Source: Chryseobacterium sp.
GTDB lineage: Bacteria; Bacteroidota; Bacteroidia; Flavobacteriales; Weeksellaceae
Assembly (NCBI RefSeq): GCF_008014695.1
Contig: NZ_VOXE01000003.1
Span: forward strand, 186,001 to 250,000
DNA: 64,000 bases
Reading direction: 5' to 3'
In this document: piece after piece, positions 34,317 to 42,005 of the stretch
Position numbering within the stretch: position 1 is the stretch's first letter
How the letters are laid out: the number at the start of each line of letters is the position of its first letter
Notes under the pieces: model-generated
Databases searched by the model: none
What the model was told of the DNA's origin: nothing
The model's input: the letters and a program-made list of their open reading frames with translations, nothing else
Made by a program: the position numbers and the translations under genes

Positions 34317-36011
34317 TTATAGAATCCTGAAAATTGGGTAAAGATTTACACTCCCTTCATAATACTCGGAGTTTTTGTAGATCCACTCCAACTGCGCATT
34401 TGCGTCCTGCGCAAAATCGGGTTCTGCAATTTTTTTAAATTCGAAAGCAGTCCTTAAAACCTGGCTTTTTTTCAGCAATTCTGCGGCGGTATCTTCAAAA
34501 ACATAATCAGAGAAATATTCCTTTTGACCCAGAATCGCATCAAAGAAATTCCAGTTGAAAAAGGAGTCTGTAGCTTCGGGCTCCAGAGTTTCGAGCAGAT
34601 ATTTTACTCCTTCCTGCTTCGTAGAAATCAGAAAATCCCCTTTTCTGAAACTTCTGTGCTGTAATTCGGATATCGTTTTGGTCTCATAATGAAGGTAATG
34701 TCCTTCGTAAGGGTTTTTCACTGTTTTAAAATCCGCCATGCGGTACATCTCAATATTCATCGCAGAATCCTGGCCAATTTTCTTCATTTTAATGTTGTTC
34801 CGCTTCAGAAATTCAATCACTTTGTATTCGGATTTCGGAATCACATAGTAACGCGGAATTGTAATTTCCTTTGTAGAAACATACTCATCAAAAAACTTCA
34901 CTTTTCTGTTAAAAGGCTTTGTTCTGTCATAAAACAATCTTGGTTTACCGGAAACTTCACTCGTCTTTTTACCGGCCTCATAGCCTTTAAAATCAATGAG
35001 CTGAAACTTTGTGTCATCCAGTTTCCACTGTAAGGTGTATTGATTTCCGGGTTGCAACTGAGTTGAACTTTCCGTCATTTTTTTCTGAATTTCTGACACA
35101 TTTTTTCCGACAAAATTCATCGATTCCAACATATATTCATACGTCACTCGAACACGGTCTTTGTATGGCTTAAGCATATGGGTTTCCACAACCGTTCCCA
35201 ATGTATTGAATAGCGTGGTATAGCCCGTCGCATAACGCGGTGAATCCATAAACGCAGGAAAACCTTCCTCAGGAGAATCCCCGTGAATATTCACATAAGG
35301 CGTTGTAAGGATTCCCTTTTTTTCTAAATTTTCCAGAATTTCAGGCTGCATTTTCTCGTTGAAATAATCGCCTAATGTTTTCCCCAGTCTTTCTTTATTG
35401 GTGGAAATATAGGTAAAAAGATACTGATAATCTGCTCCGTTACTTACATGATTATCAATAAAATAAATCGGTTTATAATAATGAAAGATTTGCTGAAAGC
35501 TTTTGGAATTTTCGCTGTCGTTTTTAATGAAGTCGCGGTTAAGGTCATAGTTTCTTGCATTTCCGCGGAAGCCGTATTCTTCCGGCCCATTTTGGTTCGC
35601 CCGGCTGTATTTTCCGCGTCGCAGCATTCCGGAAATATTGTAAGACTGCACCGCAGCAATTTTCAGATTGTTTGAGGAGATTTTTCCGGTTGCCAGATCG
35701 CGCATGAGCATCATTGTCGCATCAATTCCGTCGGGTTCGCCCGGATGAATTCCGTTGTTAATCAAGATTACAGGGCTTTTTTCATTTTTTAAAGGCGTAA
35801 AAACCACCACTTTTATCGGTTCGCCATTGTCATCTGTGCCGAAATTTTTAACAGTAATTGCTTCAAAATTATGGTCTAAATTGTCGTAGTATTTGACCAT
35901 TTCTTCATAAGTAACCGACTGGTTGCCGTTTCCTTTTTCGAAGGGTGTTTTGAAATTCTGAGCGTAAAGAAATATATTTTGAAGAATAAAAAATAATAGA
36001 AGTTTTTTCAT
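34317..36011 (-). CDS. Secreted M14-family zinc metallopeptidase
   Basis: A 564-residue exported protein with a signal peptide (about 1-17). It has an M14 carboxypeptidase domain: zinc ligands in NNGIHPGEPDGIDA (the H-x-x-E motif, about 85-98) and IDNHVSNGADYQYLF (third ligand His, about 189). The segment TVVETHMLKPYKDRVRVTYEY lies late in the domain. About 250 further residues of unassigned sequence follow. M14 enzymes remove C-terminal residues or cut muropeptides, and the substrate here is unknown. No type IX sorting domain is visible, so it is probably periplasmic. Confidence 0.87.
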   Translation of the reverse strand: MKKLLLFFILQNIFLYAQNFKTPFEKGNGNQSVTYEEMVKYYDNLDHNFEAITVKNFGTDDNGEPIKVVVFTPLKNEKSPVILINNGIHPGEPDGIDATMMLMRDLATGKISSNNLKIAAVQSYNISGMLRRGKYSRANQNGPEEYGFRGNARNYDLNRDFIKNDSENSKSFQQIFHYYKPIYFIDNHVSNGADYQYLFTYISTNKERLGKTLGDYFNEKMQPEILENLEKKGILTTPYVNIHGDSPEEGFPAFMDSPRYATGYTTLFNTLGTVVETHMLKPYKDRVRVTYEYMLESMNFVGKNVSEIQKKMTESSTQLQPGNQYTLQWKLDDTKFQLIDFKGYEAGKKTSEVSGKPRLFYDRTKPFNRKVKFFDEYVSTKEITIPRYYVIPKSEYKVIEFLKRNNIKMKKIGQDSAMNIEMYRMADFKTVKNPYEGHYLHYETKTISELQHRSFRKGDFLISTKQEGVKYLLETLEPEATDSFFNWNFFDAILGQKEYFSDYVFEDTAAELLKKSQVLRTAFEFKKIAEPDFAQDANAQLEWIYKNSEYYEGSVNLYPIFRIL

Positions 36012-36021
36012 AAGAATAAAT

Positions 36022-36288
36022 TTAAAAGAATTCCAAAACCAATAAGGTAAAGGAAACGATGTTAATAATTATTGCATAAAGAATAGGAGAATAGAATCGA
36101 AACTCACCTTTTTTCCAAAGGAAGGGTAATATGAATAATTGTGCTGTTGTTAAAATTAGTAAGGGAATTACGGAAAATTCCATCAGAGTGCCAATAACAA
36201 TTCCCACATTTAGAAATAATCCTACGACTATTTTATAGAAAATGATATATAAAAGTATTGCTGAGTTAAAAATTACCTTTCCATTCAT
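36022..36288 (-). CDS. Small hypothetical membrane protein
   Basis: An 88-residue protein with three hydrophobic segments (about 5-27, 32-58 and 66-87) and almost no polar sequence except WKKGEFRFYS. It is noticeably more A+T-rich than its neighbours. It lies 10 bases before the M14 gene on the same strand, so it may be co-transcribed with it. Not a family I recognise. Confidence 0.55.
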   Translation of the reverse strand: MNGKVIFNSAILLYIIFYKIVVGLFLNVGIVIGTLMEFSVIPLLILTTAQLFILPFLWKKGEFRFYSPILYAIIINIVSFTLLVLEFF

Positions 36289-36301
36289 TATACTACATCT
36301 T

Positions 36302-36332
36302 AAAAATCCGCAGAAAATTTTCTACGGATTTG
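36302..36332 (-). terminator. Terminator after lepA
   Basis: AAATCCG (36304-36310) pairs with CGGATTT (36325-36331), extended inward by AGAAAA/TTTTCT with one mismatch. On the minus strand it is followed by five T residues. It lies about 37 bases after the lepA stop. Confidence 0.75.
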
Positions 36333-36368
36333 TTTATTTTCGAAACGCATACAAGCGAGTACTTAAGA

Positions 36369-38165
36369 TTAATCATTCAGCTTCAGAACCGCCATAAATG
36401 CCGATTGCGGAACCTCAACCCTACCGATTTGCTTCATTTTTTTCTTTCCTTCTTTCTGTTTTTCAAGAAGCTTACGTTTTCTCGAAATATCCCCTCCGTA
36501 ACATTTTGCGGTAACATCTTTTCTCAAAGCCTTGATGGTTTCCCTTGCGATTACTTTCGCACCCAAAGCGGCCTGAACGGCAATGTCAAACTGCTGTCTC
36601 GGGATCAGTTCGCGCAGTTTTTCGCACATTCTTTTTCCGATATAATATGCGTTGCTGTCGTGAATAAGGGATGAAAGTGCATCTACCATATCGCCATTGA
36701 TCAGAATATCCATCTTCACCAGTTTTGAGGCGCGGAAACCGATCGGGTGATAATCGAAAGATGCGTAACCTTTGGAAATAGATTTTAAACGGTCGTAAAA
36801 ATCGAAAACCACTTCTGCCAGAGGCATATTGAAAACCATCTCTACACGGTCTGAGGTTAAATAATTCTGGGTAACAATTTCGCCTCTTTTTTCGATACAT
36901 AAAGTCATTACAGCGCCTACAAAATCTGATTTTGTAATGATGGATGCTTTAATAAAAGGTTCCTCTACCCGATCCATCGTCATGGGATCAGTCATTTCTG
37001 AAGGATTGTTAATCAAGATCATCTTTTCCGGATCTTTTTTGGTGTAACCGTGGTAAGAAACGTTGGGAACGGTCGTGATGACATCCATATTAAATTCCCG
37101 GTCGAGTCTCTCCTGAACGATTTCCATGTGAAGCATTCCAAGGAATCCGCAACGGAATCCAAAACCCAATGCTGCTGAACTTTCCGGCTCAAAAACCAGA
37201 GAAGCATCATTCAGCCTGAGTTTTTCAAGCGAAAATCTCAGTTCTTCAAAATCTTCGGCTTCAATCGGATAAATTCCGGCGAAAACCATCGGTTTTACTT
37301 CTTCGAAACCTTCAATCGCTTTTTCTGCGCCATTTTCGTAAGTGGTGATCGTGTCTCCAACCTTTACTTCCCGCGCATCTTTAATCCCGGAAATAATATA
37401 GCCTACGTCTCCGGTTTTAATTTCAGTTTTTGGAGCCTGTTTCAGTTTTAAAGTCCCTACTTCATCAGCTTCATACATTTTACCGGTAGCCATGAATTTA
37501 ATGCGCTGCCCTTTTTTGATGCTTCCGTTTACCACTTTAAAGTAAGCCTCAATTCCGCGGAACGGATTGTAAACCGAATCGAAAACCAGAGCCTGTAAAG
37601 GCCCATTTTCATCTCCGACGGGAGCAGGAATCCTGTTTACGATATGCTCTAAGAGTTCGTGTACCCCTTCGCCCGTTTTTCCGGAAACTCGCAGAACATC
37701 TTCGTATTCGCAGCCGATCAGATTCATGATTTCATCAGTCACTTCTTCCGGATTTGCAGACGGTAAATCGATTTTATTCAGAATCGGGATGATCGTTAAG
37801 TCATTTTCAAGAGCCAGATAAAGATTGCTGATGGTCTGTGCCTGAATGCTTTGTGCTGCGTCTACAATAAGAAGCGCACCTTCGCAGGCAGCGATGGAAC
37901 GTGAAACTTCGTAGGAGAAATCTACGTGCCCCGGTGTGTCGATCAGATTCAGAATATATTTTTCACCATTCAGCTCATAATCCATCTGTATGGCGTGTGA
38001 CTTTATGGTAATTCCGCGTTCTTTTTCAATATCCATATCATCCAGGGTCTGCGACTGCAGTTCCCTTTGGGTCACGGTATGGGTATATTCTAGAAGGCGG
38101 TCTGCCAGTGTGGATTTTCCGTGATCGATATGTGCAATGATGCAGAAATTTCTTATGTTTTTCAT
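36369..38165 (-). CDS. lepA: Elongation factor 4 (LepA)
   Basis: Ribosome-associated GTPase that acts in translation initiation or back-translocation. The 598-residue length is exact for the family. G1 is [16 protein letters not shown] (about 11-26), with [12 protein letters not shown] (G3), NKIDLPSA (G4) and the LepA-specific C-terminal domain ([31 protein letters not shown]). A -7 box candidate lies 19 bases before the ATG. Confidence 0.97.
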   Translation of the reverse strand: MKNIRNFCIIAHIDHGKSTLADRLLEYTHTVTQRELQSQTLDDMDIEKERGITIKSHAIQMDYELNGEKYILNLIDTPGHVDFSYEVSRSIAACEGALLIVDAAQSIQAQTISNLYLALENDLTIIPILNKIDLPSANPEEVTDEIMNLIGCEYEDVLRVSGKTGEGVHELLEHIVNRIPAPVGDENGPLQALVFDSVYNPFRGIEAYFKVVNGSIKKGQRIKFMATGKMYEADEVGTLKLKQAPKTEIKTGDVGYIISGIKDAREVKVGDTITTYENGAEKAIEGFEEVKPMVFAGIYPIEAEDFEELRFSLEKLRLNDASLVFEPESSAALGFGFRCGFLGMLHMEIVQERLDREFNMDVITTVPNVSYHGYTKKDPEKMILINNPSEMTDPMTMDRVEEPFIKASIITKSDFVGAVMTLCIEKRGEIVTQNYLTSDRVEMVFNMPLAEVVFDFYDRLKSISKGYASFDYHPIGFRASKLVKMDILINGDMVDALSSLIHDSNAYYIGKRMCEKLRELIPRQQFDIAVQAALGAKVIARETIKALRKDVTAKCYGGDISRKRKLLEKQKEGKKKMKQIGRVEVPQSAFMAVLKLND

Positions 38166-38184
38166 TAAATTACAAGATAGGTTG

Positions 38185-38192
38185 CAAATTTA
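38185..38192 (-). promoter_or_regulatory. Candidate -7 box of lepA
   Basis: On the minus strand this reads TAAATTTG (TAnnTTTG), 19 bases before the lepA ATG. A -33 TTG was not found. A separate inverted repeat at 38229-38260 (AACGCCCT with AGGGCGTT, around a GCAAA/TTTGC core) lies upstream, between this box and the end of the CpxP/Spy-like gene. It lacks a T-run, so its role is unclear. Confidence 0.4.
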
Positions 38193-38280
38193 GTGTTTTC
38201 ATTTGATTTTATGAATGATTACATGCAGAACGCCCTCCGCAAAATTTGCAAAGGGCGTTCAAACATTAAAAAATAAACTA

Positions 38281-38838
38281 TTATGGGCGTTTTGTACTCC
38301 GGAAGCCCCCCGGTGCAGACCTGCTTCTGAAAGATGAACTTTCATTTGGGGTCCGTATATTGTTTTGTCTTTCATTTACCCGTTCCCGCATTTTACCTTC
38401 GGTCTGGAAAAGTTCCAGAACCTGTTGCGGCTTGATTAGCCTTTGAAACTTCTGGGAATATTTCTTCCGGTTGTCTAAAAGCTGCTGGCCAATTTCAAAA
38501 CTGCGTTCGAGTTCTGCTTTTGCTTCCTCTTCACTTAGTTTGTCGTAAGTTTCCTTCGGCGTGAACTTGTTTTTGATCTGTTTCTGGCTTTCCTGATATT
38601 CAGTATACAAATCTCTGAATTCCTCTTCATTCTCTTTTGTCACTTCCAGTTCAGAAATCATCATTTTTTCCCTGAATTCTTTCAAAAGTTCCTTCCTTTC
38701 TTCCGGGGTCATTTTTTTAATCAGTTCCTTTCTTTCATTCTCACTCATTCTCTTCCAGTTATCGGAGGTAAGTTTCTGTGAAAACATGAGTGAACCCATG
38801 GAGAGAAACAGTAAAAAAACGGTTTTCATTATCTTCAT
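38281..38838 (-). CDS. Exported helical protein, CpxP/Spy-like, in sigma-factor operon
   Basis: A 185-residue exported protein with a signal peptide (about 1-20, MGSLMFSQ), then a long charged helical region (KMTPEERKELLKEFREKMM, and NRKKYSQKFQRLIKPQQV). The pattern resembles the periplasmic LTxxQ/Spy-like chaperones commonly found beside ECF sigma systems in Bacteroidota. The C-terminal 30 residues are Ser/Arg-rich and probably disordered. It lies 25 bases after the anti-sigma gene and is likely the third gene of that operon. The chaperone or stress-sensor role is inferred, not demonstrated. Confidence 0.7.
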   Translation of the reverse strand: MKIMKTVFLLFLSMGSLMFSQKLTSDNWKRMSENERKELIKKMTPEERKELLKEFREKMMISELEVTKENEEEFRDLYTEYQESQKQIKNKFTPKETYDKLSEEEAKAELERSFEIGQQLLDNRKKYSQKFQRLIKPQQVLELFQTEGKMRERVNERQNNIRTPNESSSFRSRSAPGGFRSTKRP

Positions 38839-38863
38839 TTTTAAGTCTTTAGGTTATTCAAAT

Positions 38864-39409
38864 TTAATTATATAAATCCAAATACACATCCTGATCTGAA
38901 TTCTTGCTTATTTCTGAAAGTTCAACTTCAGTAAAAACTGCTAAAAGCTGGTCGATCTGTTCGGCTTCTGTAACCGTTTCTGATTTTGTTTTATTTTTTT
39001 GTGTCCCTACAGGTTGTTTAACTGCAACCGCATTATTCTCTGCAAACCCCTCTTCTTCTTTCTGATTCAATTTCTCGACAGAGGTTAAATCATTTTTTAC
39101 CGTTTCATACGCGATCATTTCCTCACTCTTGGTTTGTTCACCCGCTAATGGTGTTGTTTTTTGTACTTCAGTGTCTGCAATAGTTGTACTCGCCGGGTCC
39201 TGTTTATCCGTAAAGAAGAAAGCGGTGAGTCCTGCAATCAAAATAACTGCGGCCGCGGCCGCCCATTTAAAGTCCAGTTTAAAAACTTTTGTTCTGTTTT
39301 CCTTAAAAACGGTTTGCGACAATACCTTGTTCTGAACTTCAGGAAAAAAACTTTCCGGAGTTTTAAAGGCGTTGATGCGTTCCATTTTTTCTATATCAAA
39401 ATTTTTCAT
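38864..39409 (-). CDS. Probable membrane anti-sigma factor
   Basis: A 181-residue single-pass membrane protein. A cytoplasmic N-terminus of about 45 residues is followed by one membrane helix (WAAAAAVILIAGLTAFFF, about 49-66), then a periplasmic Thr/Glu-rich part. The start is the ATG giving MKNFDIEKMERINAFKTP, one base after the sigma gene stop; an upstream in-frame codon would overlap the sigma gene. Sequence alone does not name the family. The assignment rests on topology and its place directly after an ECF sigma gene. Confidence 0.72.
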   Translation of the reverse strand: MKNFDIEKMERINAFKTPESFFPEVQNKVLSQTVFKENRTKVFKLDFKWAAAAAVILIAGLTAFFFTDKQDPASTTIADTEVQKTTPLAGEQTKSEEMIAYETVKNDLTSVEKLNQKEEEGFAENNAVAVKQPVGTQKNKTKSETVTEAEQIDQLLAVFTEVELSEISKNSDQDVYLDLYN

Positions 39410-39410
39410 T

Positions 39411-39971
39411 TTAAAAAATTTGTTCTTCGTAATTCTCTTTAATATAATCTTCAATCTTCTGTTTGGCGTAGTGGTAGTTGGTCTTGAGTGTTCCTACCGA
39501 CATGTCCAGAATTTTACTCATCTCTTCGTAAGGCAGGTCATCATAGTACCGCATATTGAACACCAGTTTCTGTTTATCGGGCAGCGTATGGATGGCCTTC
39601 TGAAGAAGAACCTGAATCTCCCCTGCATCACTCTGCACATTGTCTGCGACTAAATTCTGCATGTGATATTCAGCATCTTCATCTGTTTTCTGCATCTTTT
39701 TCATTTTGTTAAGCTGCTGGAGCGCTTCGTTGGTAGCGATCCGGTATAGCCAGGTGTACAACTGACTGTCCTGCTTGAACTGATGAAAGTTTGTGTAGGC
39801 TTTAATGAACGTATCCTGTAAAATATCCTGAGACAGCGCATGATCTACAATAAATCTTCGGATATGCCAATAAAGCCGGCTTTGATAAGCATCCATCATC
39901 AGGCGAACTCCCTTTTCACGGGATCTTTCGCTGGACATCAACTCAATAATTTCGGCTTCCTTAATCTTCAT
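39411..39971 (-). CDS. ECF-type RNA polymerase sigma factor
   Basis: A 186-residue group IV sigma factor. Region 2 covers about residues 22-95 (DHALSQDILQDTFIKAYTN, then DSQLYTWLYRIATNEALQQL), and region 4 about 125-180 (LPDKQKLVFNMRYYDDLPYEEMSKILDMSVGTLKTNYHYAKQKI). It presumably directs transcription of a cell-envelope stress or other regulon together with the following anti-sigma and Spy-like genes. Its promoter (39997-40029) is an ordinary housekeeping type. The regulon and signal cannot be read from this window. Confidence 0.93.
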   Translation of the reverse strand: MKIKEAEIIELMSSERSREKGVRLMMDAYQSRLYWHIRRFIVDHALSQDILQDTFIKAYTNFHQFKQDSQLYTWLYRIATNEALQQLNKMKKMQKTDEDAEYHMQNLVADNVQSDAGEIQVLLQKAIHTLPDKQKLVFNMRYYDDLPYEEMSKILDMSVGTLKTNYHYAKQKIEDYIKENYEEQIF

Positions 39972-39996
39972 GGAGATGCATTCGTGGTTTTGATGG

Positions 39997-40029
39997 CAAA
40001 TTTAATTAAAAGTTAAATAGACATTCCAA
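39997..40029 (-). promoter_or_regulatory. Promoter of the sigma factor operon
   Basis: On the minus strand, TTG (40029-40027) is separated by 22 bases from TAAATTTG (40004-39997), matching the flavobacterial housekeeping consensus in both boxes and spacing. It lies 26 bases before the sigma ATG. Confidence 0.6.
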
Positions 40030-40051
40030 TTTTCAGTCCAAACCAAAATAT

Positions 40052-40059
40052 TATCTTTG
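40052..40059 (+). promoter_or_regulatory. Candidate -7 box of the DUF2520 gene
   Basis: TATCTTTG (TAnnTTTG) ends 15 bases before the ATG at 40075. It lies back to back with the promoter of the divergent sigma factor operon. Confidence 0.45.
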
Positions 40060-40074
40060 TTCATATATATTTAC

Positions 40075-40827
40075 ATGAAAATTGTAATTCTCGGTTCAGG
40101 CAATATTGCTTTTCATCTTGCCAAAGCTTTTTACGATAAAAAAATTGAAATTTCCCAGATTTTTGGCAGGAATGAAGAGGCGTTGAAAGAAATTTCCGAA
40201 AAATTTTCCGTCCCCTTTTCTTCCGAAAACCTAGCTGATGCCGATTTCTATCTGATTGCCGTGAATGATGATGCCGTTCAGGAAGTTTCCAAAAAAATTA
40301 AAAAAGAAAACTGTCTCGTAGCACACACTTCAGGGTCGCTGCCAAAAGATATTCTGGAAGGAAATTACCGGAAAGCCAGTTTTTATCCTTTGCAGACATT
40401 TTCAAAGTCTAAAGAACTGAATTATCACGAAATCCCATTTTTCATTGAAGGCGAAAATGAGAAAGATGTGGAATTGATGAGAAAGATTGCTTTAAAAATC
40501 TCACCGAACGTGGCTACTTCCGATTACGAAAAGAGAAAATATGTTCATCTGACCGCTGTTTTCGCCTGCAACTTTGTAAATCATCTGTTTGCGAGAGCTA
40601 AAGAAATTTCCGACTCCCAAAACATTCCGTTTTCCTGGTTTTTTCCTTTAATTGAGGAAACGACTTCGAAAATCTTAAAAATAGAGCCCAAACAGGCTCA
40701 AACGGGACCCGCCGTCAGAAACGACGAACGGGTTTTAAAACTTCATGAATCTTTACTGACAGAGGAAGAGCATCTCAAAATCTACAGAACCATGAATGAA
40801 TCTATAAAAAAAATGTATGAGTTATAA
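40075..40827 (+). CDS. Rossmann-like and DUF2520 domain protein
   Basis: A 250-residue cytoplasmic protein. The start is the ATG of MKIVILGSGNIAFHLAKAF; an upstream TTG in frame would fall in the promoter. The N-terminal NAD(P)-type Rossmann domain (GSGNIAFHLA, about 7-16; LIAVNDDAV) is followed by the helical DUF2520 domain (SFYPLQTFSK, KYVHLTAVFACNFVNHLFARA). It resembles ketopantoate/6-phosphogluconate-type dehydrogenases, but no substrate is known for the family. It overlaps the KdsC-like gene by 11 bases, so the two are translationally coupled. Confidence 0.88.
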   Translation: MKIVILGSGNIAFHLAKAFYDKKIEISQIFGRNEEALKEISEKFSVPFSSENLADADFYLIAVNDDAVQEVSKKIKKENCLVAHTSGSLPKDILEGNYRKASFYPLQTFSKSKELNYHEIPFFIEGENEKDVELMRKIALKISPNVATSDYEKRKYVHLTAVFACNFVNHLFARAKEISDSQNIPFSWFFPLIEETTSKILKIEPKQAQTGPAVRNDERVLKLHESLLTEEEHLKIYRTMNESIKKMYEL

Positions 40828-41335
40828 ATCGAAACTTGCAAACATAAAAGCCTTTGTATTTGATGTTGATGGTGTTTTTACCGATGGAAGCGTTTATCTG
40901 ATGCCCGATAACAGCATGTGCCGCGTGATGAATGTTCTGGACGGTTACGCAGTGGTAAAAGCAGTAAAAAATAATTATAAAATCGCGGTAATAACAGGCG
41001 GCGATGATCCTGCCGTGCGACATCGCATCAATTATTTGGGAATTACAGACTATTATGCGAAAGTTTCTGATAAATTTCAAAAATTCGAAGAGTTTAAATC
41101 GAAATACAATTTGCAGAACGAAGAAATTCTGACCATGGGCGACGATATGCCCGATATGAAAATCATGCGGATTTCCGGAATTTCCTCCTGCCCAATTAAT
41201 GCCGTTCCCGAAGTGAAGGAAATTTCCGAATACATTTCCCCTGTCCATGGCGGAAAAGGCGCAGTGCGCGATGTAATAGAACAGGTTATGAAAATTCAGG
41301 GCAACTGGATTGAAGATAATACCCAATCCGTGTAA
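40817..41335 (+). CDS. KdsC-like HAD phosphatase (3-deoxy-D-manno-octulosonate 8-phosphatase family)
   Basis: A 172-residue HAD-superfamily phosphatase of type IIIA, without a cap domain. Motif I is VFDVDGVFTDGSVYL (about 15-29, nucleophile Asp). The conserved ITGGDDPAVRHR corresponds to motif II, with MGDDMPDMKIM late (motif IV). This is the KdsC pattern; KdsC removes phosphate from KDO-8-phosphate in lipopolysaccharide core synthesis. No other KDO genes are in the window, so the substrate is inferred from the family. It overlaps the end of the DUF2520 gene and precedes maf by 10 bases. Confidence 0.85.
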   Translation: MSYKSKLANIKAFVFDVDGVFTDGSVYLMPDNSMCRVMNVLDGYAVVKAVKNNYKIAVITGGDDPAVRHRINYLGITDYYAKVSDKFQKFEEFKSKYNLQNEEILTMGDDMPDMKIMRISGISSCPINAVPEVKEISEYISPVHGGKGAVRDVIEQVMKIQGNWIEDNTQSV

Positions 41336-41345
41336 ATTTTAAAAA

Positions 41346-41903
41346 ATGAAGATCCTTCTTGCCTCACAGTCTCCCCGGAGAAAAGAACTCCTGCTGGGTT
41401 TAGGTTATGATTTTGAAACCGTTCCTGTTGTCTGTGATGAAATTTATCCGGAAACGCTGGATGTGAAAGAAATTGCACAATATCTTTCAGAACTAAAGGC
41501 CAATGCTTTTCGGCAACTGGAAAAAGATGAAATATTAATTACTGCCGATACGATTGTAGCTGTTGGAAATGAAGTCCTGGGGAAACCTCGGGATGCAGAC
41601 CATGCAAAGGAAATGATCAGGAAACTCTCCGGGCAAACCCACGAAGTCTACACCGGAATTACCCTCAGAACTTCTGAAAAAACAGTTTCCAGGACCGATG
41701 TCGCGCTTGTAGAAATTGAAGAAGTGGGTGATGAAGAAATCGACTTTTATATTGAACGGTGCAGACCTTTCGACAAAGCAGGAAGTTATGGTGTGCAGGA
41801 ATGGTTCGGAATGGCGAAAATCAAAAAAATTGAGGGCAGTTTCTACACGGTTATGGGCCTTCCAACCCACCTCATCTACCAGCTGCTGCGCGATTGGCAA
41901 TAA
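41346..41903 (+). CDS. Maf-family nucleoside triphosphate pyrophosphatase
   Basis: A 185-residue housecleaning enzyme that hydrolyses non-canonical or selected nucleoside triphosphates (dTTP, UTP or modified pyrimidines). Signatures are LASQSPRRKELL (4-15), the catalytic ITADTIVAVGNEVLGKP (about 65-81), SGQTHEVYTGITL and KAGSYGVQEWFG. Length and motifs are complete. It is the third gene of the DUF2520 - kdsC-like - maf unit. Which of the YhdE or YceF substrate types applies is not decided. Confidence 0.94.
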   Translation: MKILLASQSPRRKELLLGLGYDFETVPVVCDEIYPETLDVKEIAQYLSELKANAFRQLEKDEILITADTIVAVGNEVLGKPRDADHAKEMIRKLSGQTHEVYTGITLRTSEKTVSRTDVALVEIEEVGDEEIDFYIERCRPFDKAGSYGVQEWFGMAKIKKIEGSFYTVMGLPTHLIYQLLRDWQ

Positions 41904-41993
41904 TTGAGCGATAAAATGGTTCCAAATAATTTTTTCATTATTTTTACAGATAAATAATCGGTCTTTATTATACTAAAATGATATTTAGACAGT

Positions 41994-42001
41994 TATATTT
42001 G
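41994..42001 (+). promoter_or_regulatory. Candidate -7 box of the PorW/SprE-like gene
   Basis: TATATTTG (TAnnTTTG) ends four bases before the ATG at 42006, which would make the mRNA leaderless or nearly so. No good -33 TTG was seen. Confidence 0.4.
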
Positions 42002-42005
42002 AATA

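Noticed and set aside
38229-38260. Inverted repeat AACGCCCT...AGGGCGTT downstream of the CpxP/Spy-like gene
   Set aside because: No T-run follows on either strand, and I found no second copy in the window, so it is not listed as a terminator or repeat family.
39245-39270. G+C-rich run with tandem GCGGCCGC sites inside the anti-sigma gene
   Set aside because: It encodes the Ala-rich part of the membrane helix in frame and needs no separate explanation; it is not a cloning scar, since the reading frame is continuous and natural.
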